Part shown: one piece after another, positions 56,026 to 64,000 of the stretch | How the letters are laid out: each line of letters opens with the position of its first letter | Position numbering within the stretch: position 1 is the first letter of the stretch | Assembly (NCBI GenBank): GCA_963970005.1 | Contig: CAXAMN010000001.1 | Span: forward strand, 2,020,724 to 2,084,723 | DNA: 64,000 nucleotides | Source of the DNA: Durusdinium trenchii | Taxonomy: Eukaryota; Sar; Dinophyceae; Suessiales; Symbiodiniaceae | Direction of reading: 5' to 3' | Notes under the pieces: generated by a model | What the model saw: only the letters and a program-made list of their open reading frames with translations | What the model was told of the DNA's origin: nothing | The model's database searches: none | Made by a program: the position numbers and the translations under genes

Positions 56026-59000
56026 ATCAAGACATTTATATAACCCCAAAGTTTAATGATTTTTTTTAGTCAACGAGACCCGGTTTAAGCTTTTACACTT
56101 ATCCTTCATTTGCGGGTGTTTCACTATGCCTTCTTTTGCATAGCAAGACGAATGAGCACCGCGATCTCCGGCGAGTTGAGGGTATGGGTCTCGGCGGTAT
56201 CGGTCTAAGGATGTACCCCCGAGTCCTCGAGGGGGGGTTGGCTGGGTGGACTGGTCACCCAGGGAGTCGAACTGCAGAGTCTCCCTATTTTAATAAGAAG
56301 AAAAGCCCTTGTAATTAGTGAAGATATCAGTAGTTGACTTAGACTTAGCTCTCTGTTGCTGATAAACCATTCGCTCAATATCACTCAATCAAGAGGAGCT
56401 ATAGGAATTCCCGCCTCTGGGTCAAGTTGTGAATTGACACTCCCACCCACTGTCCCATGGTCACGTGGATGGCAGAGGCTCTACGAACAGGGGGTGAACT
56501 CCAGGTCCAGGCCCACAGTCTCAGCTCTGTCAATGGCCCGTGCTGAGATCACGATTTCCCTGCCCAAGTGTCAGCTCCCAAGAAAAACCTGTCGATGTAT
56601 AGTTGAAAGCCTGGGGTCTAACTCATTGTTCAGAAGTGCATTGCATGATTTCAGCGGGATAATGAGAGGGACTTCATGTAAAGTCAATCTTTCGACCTTT
56701 TCGTGCCAATATCCCAGCACCACATTGCTATTGCACTAGTCCAAAACTTGAAACCGAAAGCAGGGGACTTATCCTGACAGGAAAGGGTCACCGTGGCAGC
56801 CAGCTGTTTCTTGACAGGTGCCAACTTTGGCCTGGAACCCACTGCAGCTTGGCCAGAAAAGCTACCATGACCTTGGCTTCTTGAGGGGCAGACTCTTGCC
56901 AATGAAGATGAGGGCAGCATTCTTGGTTTCCTTTGCTGTGGATTCCCAATTCAAAATCTGTTTGGATGCAACGGCTTCGTCGTTCAGTTTGTGAAGTATG
57001 TAAACACAAGCTTTTTGCCTGCGAAACTGCGGACTCACCCACCATTTGCTGGCCTCTTTTTTTGTGTGAGACTGAGGTTTACGGTGCGGTTCGTCCAGTT
57101 GCTGCAGGGCGTGCAAGCCCCTACTGAGCTCATCGATTGGCCGAGTTCGAAAAGGAGCTTGCACGCCCAATCGGTCCTTTCTTTCCCTTCGTCCTTTCGT
57201 CTTTGGCCGACGAGGAGCCGATACTAGTGATCCCTCAACTGCAACTGCCAGACCTGCTTAGGTCATGGGTCCAGCAGGTTGGACGGGCTTGGACCTCAGA
57301 CCTTGCTCTATATGTTATGTACAGTCTTGACAAGGCAGTTGAGGATGCTCTGGATGGGTGGTTGTCCAACTGAAAAGATGTGGATTTCTCGGGCGGCGGC
57401 GGCGGTACATGAAAAGGGTACATCCAACTGATCTCATCACTGACCTCTCAAGATTGAAGGGTACAATCGAAAGCAACACTGCTACTAGTAGCAAGAAGCT
57501 AGTAGTATCAAGGGCATCGCTATTAGGAATCAAGTGCATCGCTACTAGTAAGAAGCTACTAGTGAGAGAAACAATCATCCCCACTGTGTGTGCTGTGGCG
57601 CCTTCAGGTCACCTGAACCGTTCCTCGCGTGCCCCCGGGCTGGAGGGGGTACTTTTTGGGGGTTCTGATAGCCAACAATATGCAAGAACCAAAATTCGTT
57701 TGGATCAGAATATATGATATATGTCACTTTTGTCCATACTAACCACTTGTTGTTGAGACCTTCTCCATGTGTTTGGGAACTACCCTGAAGACTTGTGATC
57801 TCAGGAGGAAACAGCTTTTGTTCGAAGTTTATGACGTATTCATGTTCAGGAAAGTGTATAGATTTATGTCAGTATCAATTATAAGATACTTTCAAGATCT
57901 CTCTCAAGAACCCAAATGGCACGATGCGCGAAATTCTAAGACACTGGGTTGCCAGGGTTGAGCCGAGGTTTGAGACACAGCACCTGTAAATATGTTTCGT
58001 GCGACGAACCTCATTTGAGTCGACGCCATTTGAGTCGACGCCATATGCTATAGCCGCCATATGCCATCGGATCGCCAGCTTTCAAGCGAACAACTCGTCG
58101 CAGCACGCAACACAAGGCATTCAGTTTCTGCTTCATATTTGTTTTTCCTCATTTTGTTTTTACACCATGTAGACCATGTAGTTAGACCGTGTAGAGCCCA
58201 ACACTTGAGCGGTCCTAACATAGCACACCTGTGGTCGGAACCCAATCTTTCACACACCAATGTCTTCAAAGAATATTGTGCCTGCCCTTCTTTCATGTTT
58301 GTATTGGGAGCTGGTGCTTTTGGGGCAAATCCCCCGAGATTTTCCCAAACGTTCCCACAGCAGACGTCGACGGTAATGGTTCCGCGAAGCCATGGACTGC
58401 CGTTCCTCCTTGGTTTCGCCGCCCAATGACTTTGGCTCCTACTCTCTGAAAGGAGAACTCGGGCATGGCGCATCGGGCCGCGTGCGTCTCGGCTGAGAAC
58501 ACCGTCACCGGTGGAAGTGCTCCACAAGCAGACAGAGATTCCTAGGTGTAGTTCGATGGTTTTTGTGACAGCACGGTCTACCAGTCTCTTGAGCCACGGT
58601 CTACCAGATCTACGATGTTCTTGTCTCGGCTGTGCCTGTTGAAGTGCTTTGTTTTTGCCAAAGAACAGCTGTGATGGACCTCTTTGCGAAAGAACATGAT
58701 AGTATGTGATCGGTCCGGACAGGGAGCAACAGTTTGAAGCCGAGGGTGCAAATGGATCATAGATGATCCCAAATTCGATTTTGGTTTGAAGTACTCGTGT
58801 AGAATCGCAGAACAAAGAAATTACTGAGCCATCCTAAAGATCCTAAAGCAGATAAACCATATATGGGCAAATCCAAGCACATCCAAGAACCAATATTTAT
58901 ATAGGAAGCTTGTTTGGTAAATGTTTTCGGATGTCTTTTCGTATTCTCACTCCAGGATGGTCGTAGAAGGTACATTCAAAAGGAGTGAATGGGCAAGAAC

Positions 59001-59779
59001 CCGATTCGTTGGACGTTTGCCACGGCGGAAAAAAAAGCTTCGCTGCTTCGCGCATTTCTCGAAGAACTTCCACAGAAAAATCGGGTTCAATGCCTCGCTG
59101 CTCGAGGTTTGAATGCAAGAAGAAAGACTCCAACACTCCTTTGGCTGGGATGCTCAGGTGGACAGGTAGCAGAGGACTCTCAGGAGATTGCGGACTTCTT
59201 GATATTTTTTTTGTCTTCACTTATCAGAGTATTGTTCTCAAATGCCAGATGCCTGCACTTTCTCTTGATTTCTTCTGACCGCAGCAAAATCGTGGTTGGC
59301 ACGACTATCATTCCCTGTAGTGTGCGCAGGCCTGAAGGACCTCTTGCTCAGTGCCAGAAATTGCTTACGAGAGAACAGGACAGCCACCAGGGTATATATA
59401 TACCTGGGTCCTCAAAGACCCTCCGTTTTAGGTACTACCCAGATTTTGATTCAGAAATTGGTCTTTTCACAGAATTACGTACCTTTCTATATTTTACGTC
59501 CTTTTATGCATTTCACATGTTTTGGTGTTTTCTCAGGGATGTGAAAGAAACAATGCTTCTGAATCCAAATCCAGCCATCCACCCCCACCCAAAGCCAAAG
59601 CAGCCCATGCTGCCGTGACGGCTCCTGTTTTAGCAGAAGCGACCAGAGATCCTGCGAATCGGTCAGCGCCTTAGTGCCCTTTGAGAGCAGGCCTTTCACT
59701 CTGGATATGCTGAAAGCATGTGTATTCCTTGGTTGTTTTTTATCCATGTGCCTGTAGACTATGGAAAATAGCGGTTGCT
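56026..59779. other. Region between the WD40 gene and the minus-strand unit
   Basis: Holds the third CTACTAGTAGC minisatellite block (57481-57563). Open frames at 57137-57373 (+; Leu-rich, EFEKELARPIGPFFPFVLSS), 56862-57170 (-) and 58989-59220 (+) have no family I can name. They may be exons or chance. Confidence 0.4.
57481..57563 (+). repeat. CTACTAGTAGC minisatellite, copy 3
   Basis: GCTACTAGTAGCAAGAAGCT, GGCATCGCTATTAGGAATCA and related pieces of the same unit as at 44248. Confidence 0.8.
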
Positions 59780-61646
59780 TCAAACAAGTCCTCGCATATC
59801 CGTTTTGGTGTCCTCTAAAGCGAGCATGGAACATACAAGAGATCTATCAACAACATGCCGAATCATTTGTCTGGCGGACACACGCCTTGATAGGCGTGAT
59901 GGACGACCGATGTAGTCCTCTTGCATTTGCACTGAAAACGCTAGAGGGTTTTCAATCCAAACATTTTTCTCTGCTTGGGCTTGAAGTTCCCAAATCACAT
60001 GGTGGAGGGAATGGGTTTTCGGAATCAGGCTGAAGCGGCACTTCCCTTCTCGCAAACAGATTTTGGCGCAAGTACCATAAGATTGCAAAAAGTAGAGAAG
60101 CCACATCGCTAGCTTGTGACCACACGAAGCTCTGATCCAATACCCTGACCGGTACATGAAGCTGATGGCGGTGTTCATGAAGTAGGTCCCTCTTTCCTGA
60201 CAGCAAAAAATTAGCAAAGCATTCGATGATGTTCAGTTTCTAAAGAACACACAACAAAAAGGAAGGACTTCCACAACTCTATAGGACAAAAAGTAAGCTT
60301 GGCATTCACTGAGGGGCAATGCGACAAAGTACCTCATCCTGCGTTTTGCCCACAACAAATCTTGAACACAAATTCTCCAAATATTTCATCAGGTGTGTTG
60401 CCATCGAACCCTTGCTCCATGTTGCTATTGGCCAGGCTGAACTCGCAGGAAAGGAGAGTGAACGCCGGGAGATCTCCCTAGAATGAGGTGAAATTCTGTT
60501 CTGCTTGCAAAAACTAGCAAAGTCTTGGGCCATCCAGGCCAGCTTGCTATCCACAGACCCCCCGTCAAGACTTGGGAAATCGTCCAGTCTTTCAATCAAC
60601 GAGATGAACGAAGAAGCAATCCAATGTTTTGCTATGCCCAAATGAAAAGTGTGCCAGATGTCTATTTTGAAGAACGCGGGCAAAGAACCAGGTTGCACTA
60701 GCACTCCTTCCAAAATGGGTGGCAACTGACCCCAGGGGATATCATATAGCGTAGCGGCCCATTTGGGGCTCAGGGAAAAATCCTCGAAAGGATACGGAGT
60801 TGGAGGCTTCTCTGAACCCGCTTTGCACAAATGGCATATGCCATCACAAGGCTTGCGGGATGTCGCAGCCCTCGCAACATGCCAAAATGAGCGGCCTGAG
60901 TTCGACAGTTTGGTGAGCGCAGGGAGATCACCTTTCGTCGATATGTGGATCAGCCAGACTCTGTACCCATCATCACCCACAATTCCTTCTTCTGCAAGTT
61001 GCTGAAAGTCCCTTGCAAAGTGTTGAATCAACGTTTTCAAAGCATCAGGGTTATCATCAACCATTTCTCTCAGAATGGCAAAGCACAAAAATTGTGTTCC
61101 CCATGATTGTCCAAGAAAATTGAGGCCAAATTGTCGTCGATGAAGCGGTGCAAGATGCTTTTGCTTCTGCACATACAACTGCGTGCCCCGCCCCAAAGCT
61201 CCGTGGAAACTCATGACGAACAGCGGTAGGTGCTTCGTCGATCTGCCTTCGTCGCTATGCGACAGAATTGGAACGCAGCGCTGAAGCTGCACAGTCCCCT
61301 CCAGCGCTAGCCGGAAGATCGGATGGTTTGGAAAGAGGACCTGGTACCGTTTCCAATGTTCCCTCAAAGTTTCCTCCATTTGTGCACGATCTGCCACCCC
61401 CACTAACTGCCTCGGCAAAATGCCTTTGTTGAGTAAGTACGTCGCCCATGCACTAGGACGAACGAAAGGGCAGGCCTTCAATTGACCAGGTCCAATGTTC
61501 AAAGTCTCAACTGGAATGGGCACACTAAAACCATATTTGGTCAACACCTCATGGCATGCCGTCTCAGCATCTTCAGGCCGGATGCGTGCAAACTCTTTCA
61601 ACGCAGGGCTTGCGTGTGGATTGCTTTCCACCTGCGCCTTCGCCAT
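59780..61646 (-). pseudogene. Putative DDE-type transposase-like protein, broken
   Basis: Read from ATG 61646 (MAKAQVESNPHASPALKEFA) to a stop at 60306. It resumes in another frame from about 60217 to 59780. Possible acidic triad: Asp in STKGDLPALTK, Asp in FFKIDIWHTFHLG, and Glu in MQEDYIGRPSRLSRRVS. A CxxC (CDGICHLC) lies between the first two, as a zinc insert might. RFSLIPKTHSLHHV follows in the second part. I recall related long proteins as widespread in dinoflagellates, but the class cannot be proved here. Either the unit is a decayed DNA transposon, or it is a spliced lineage-specific gene whose intron lies at 60217-60305. Confidence 0.5.
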
Positions 61647-61800
61647 CTCAACAACATGGGAGCATGGGACCTTGGCCGCGCGCCAGCAGAAACAAGAAAC
61701 ATGCAAACTCCAATGGCAACCCAATGGCAAAGAACATGCACGCACACAGACAGACACCACTTTTTACCCACTTTGTCTCCGGCATCCTAGGGGTCACGTG

Positions 61801-62665
61801 TTATCCTACCCACCGTGGCTGGTCAGCGCGACCAGCAACAACATAGCAGAAATATGGAGGGGGAAACCGATGCATCGATCCATCCCCTCCTGATTCAGCA
61901 CGGTTTCTGCAACCCACATGCTGGTGGAATTCGCTAATTAAGGCTGCCTCCAGCATGTGTGTTAGGTTCAAAGACTCATGCTTTGAAACCACCCACATAG
62001 TAGTGAAGCCTTCTGCAAGGTAGTTGGCAAATCGAACAGGTGGATTGCTGGTCACACCAACTTTGAAGATGCAAATACGGATCCCTATTTTTTCTCTGAG
62101 GGCTGTTACTTGTTTTTTTTGCATGAGAAAGAATCCTCCCAGCCGTGGGCAAATGTTTCTTGTCACACGGCATGCATTTGTTAAACAATCCATTCGAGCT
62201 TGCTTTGCCCCAATCAAAGCTATCATAGCTGAACGCCTCCCCAAGACTCTGGAATAGTTGAGGGAGATCATGCTTGTCCTTGGTCACCCATTTCAATAGA
62301 TGCGAAACACACATTGGTTGGACATACAGCTTGGACCAAGGTTCACCTGCGATGGGCACCTGGCAAGATCTTGGAGCAGGAGGGTTGGCGCATTCTAGAC
62401 CGCGATCAAAGTAGTCTTGGTACAGGTTCTCGTCCTCCCAAGTCATTGCAACCTTCCTTGGTTTCCAAACGGTTCAAGGTATATACATCGACAGTAAAGC
62501 TTCTTTGCCATTCCTCACAAACTGCTTTCAAACAAGACTCGGGCATTTGACTTTTGGGTGTGGCAGGTTCACGTCAAAGTTGCCAGCAGTGCGTTTTTTG
62601 CCACTAACGGGGCACACATAGGTCAGGAGATCTAAGAGGAAGTCATCCTCTTCTTCCAGTGCCAT
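61801..62665 (-). pseudogene. GIY-YIG (T5orf172-like) domain protein, frameshifted
   Basis: Begins at ATG 62665 (MALEEEDDFLLDLLTYVCPV). Frame changes occur near 62545 and in a run of eight A (T at 62112-62119). After it come IRICIFKVGVTSNPPVRFAN and MLEAALISEFHQHVGCRN. The K-x-G-x-T-x-N-P-x-x-R strand with a later Glu in the helix LEAAL fits GIY-YIG nuclease-like domains of the T5orf172 type. It ends 155 bases before the transposase-like frame on the same strand, so the two may be one unit. Confidence 0.5.
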
Positions 62666-63668
62666 GGCTCATCAGAATATCCAACTTTGTGTGCTTGTGG
62701 TTTCCTTTTAGATATAGAAAATATGCCAGACGCTACTAATGCATGCACATGAAATATGCAGCTTGAGAGCTTCACCACTGCGATCTAGAGGTGAGGTTTG
62801 CATGAACGAATGCACCTCTGATAGATGGGGTTCCCGGCCCCATTTCCGATGAAGCGTGCGCAGTTCCGCAGGACATTGCAGGTCTTCTTGTCATCTTTCG
62901 TGCGGTCACCTGGCAAAGGTTCAACGTCAATTGATCAGGGCCGGTTGTTTCACTGGGTTTTATGGGAGTGGGGTTTTGGTACAGGGACGGACTTGGGAAC
63001 ACATGAAAGGTCGAGATGATTGGCCATGTTACAGTGGCAAGCTCATTGACCTTTATCCCTCGATTGCATCGACCAGCATCACGTGCGCAGCACATGCTAA
63101 GCCTTTACGATGACTCCCACAGGCACGTGGTAGTCCACGAGCCAGACTGAATTTGCTAAACTTGGGTTTTTGGCGTTTTTGCCATTCAACCGCAACAACC
63201 CCGAAAACTATAGAACATGAGCGGCCAGCAAAATGCTTGACCACACATCGTAGGTGGCTCACAGCTCACGAGCCCGAATCTTCCTTCTTGAAGGCTTTCA
63301 GGATGTTCCTAATGGAAGATCAGGTGTTAGGAGGGACCAAATGGTGGAGGGCAGGGATTGAAGAAGGCATTCCGCGTCATGCTTGCAAGGCTCTTTCCAT
63401 TGGCCTCTGCAGTGGTCACCTTGGAGCACCTCGTTCTTGAATCCAGGCAGGGTGAGGGACACATGCTGGGCGCATGCATGTTAATGTATGCTTGCTAGCA
63501 GGGCACTCTTTGGTAGAGGCTTTGATTTGCTTGTCAACTTTTGCCATAAGCCTCAAAACTAGAGCTGGCCACAGAAGCTATATATTTTCCGTATGGAGAT
63601 ATACAAAACAGCATCACCTTTCAGCATCTAACAGCATGCAAGTAAGGTTTTGGCTCATCCAAGGTATC
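62666..63668. other. No gene recognised
   Basis: Further exons of the coiled-coil gene on the right should lie here on the minus strand, but I found none I can support. KVDKQIKASTKECPAS, near 63490-63545 on the minus strand, is a weak candidate. Confidence 0.4.
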
Positions 63669-63777
63669 CTTAGGAAGGTCCTTCTTTTTGAGCTGGCTGC
63701 ATTCCGCCCTCGTGCTCTCAGAGTCCTCGTACTGCTTGTTCAGGATGCCCACTGCGTCCTCCAAAGCGGCGAGAGAC
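63669..63777 (-). CDS. Exon of a coiled-coil protein (minus strand)
   Basis: Encodes SLAALEDAVGILNKQYEDSE followed by STRAECSQLKKKDLPK. It follows an AG|GTCT acceptor on the minus strand and ends CCTAAG before GATACC (GA donor). The heptad-like Leu/Ile/Val spacing suggests coiled coil. The phase fits the exon at 63924-64000. No family recognised. Confidence 0.65.
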
Positions 63778-63923
63778 CTCGATCAATGGGCCGGGCTGCC
63801 CGAACACAGACTGAAGTGGTTGCTTTGCACGTTTGCAGGTGTTGGTACATGCGTGAGATTTGAGAGTCTGACTTCCTGAGACGATCTTTCCCTGAAAAGT
63901 CAGGTTTCTTTGCCAAACCAGAC

Positions 63924-64000
63924 TCCAGGTCAGAAATCAACTCTTCAAGCTTACCGGCTCTGGCAAGAAGAGCGTCGGAAAACTTCTTCAGTTTCTGCAG
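63924..64000 (-). CDS. Exon of the same coiled-coil protein, cut by the window edge
   Basis: Encodes LQKLKKFSDALLARAGKLEE and LISDLE, rich in Leu, Lys, Glu and Ala with heptad spacing. The donor is CTGGA|GTCTGG (GT). It continues upstream beyond position 64000. Confidence 0.65.

Overview
This window looks like nuclear DNA of a dinoflagellate, probably a Symbiodiniaceae-type genome. Three things point there. Ordinary housekeeping genes are cut into many tiny exons. The introns begin with GC or GA at least as often as GT and end in AG, with the next exon almost always starting with G. Copies of the dinoflagellate trans-spliced leader (DinoSL, ending GCCATTTTGGCTCAAG) sit at the 5' ends of retroposed units. 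No bacterial or organellar features were seen.

Layout. From about 2.6 to 42.3 kb one gene runs on the + strand: the E1 subunit of 2-oxoglutarate dehydrogenase (OGDH). About 28 exons can be followed in the correct order, mostly in frame across the proposed splices. Its introns carry minisatellites, inverted-repeat foldbacks and a TAG microsatellite split by a MITE-like unit. One 16.4 kb intron (25.4-41.7 kb) holds a nearly full-length LINE on the minus strand (25.59-32.38 kb) and a decayed tyrosine-recombinase/methyltransferase retroelement on the + strand (34.07-38.9 kb). It also holds a 10-base assembly gap (39,013-39,022) followed by possible unrelated exons.

Downstream on the same strand follow an intronless cold-shock-domain protein (42.67-43.15 kb), 6-phosphogluconate dehydrogenase (45.8-48.5 kb; four small exons and a 1,070-base last exon), and a WDR89-like WD40 protein (50.2-56.0 kb, eight exons placed). 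The last 4 kb turns to the minus strand. It holds a broken GIY-YIG-like plus putative DDE-transposase-like unit (59.8-62.7 kb) and the edge of a coiled-coil gene that continues out of the window (63.7-64.0 kb).

Most notable. The LINE encodes a ubiquitin-specific-protease-like domain (Cys, His and Asp boxes) ahead of its endonuclease and reverse transcriptase. It begins with two tandem partial DinoSL copies, ends in a 12-base A tail, and is bounded by a perfect 13-bp target-site duplication. The tyrosine-recombinase element also begins with a DinoSL relic. Together these suggest that mobile elements here use the host's trans-splicing machinery and then re-integrate as leader-bearing cDNA.

OGDH makes succinyl-CoA in the TCA cycle, 6PGD supplies NADPH and ribulose-5-phosphate, and the cold-shock protein binds nucleic acid. 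I see no functional link between them beyond co-orientation. Exon limits were placed by hand from protein conservation and AG|G splice contexts and may be off by a few bases.
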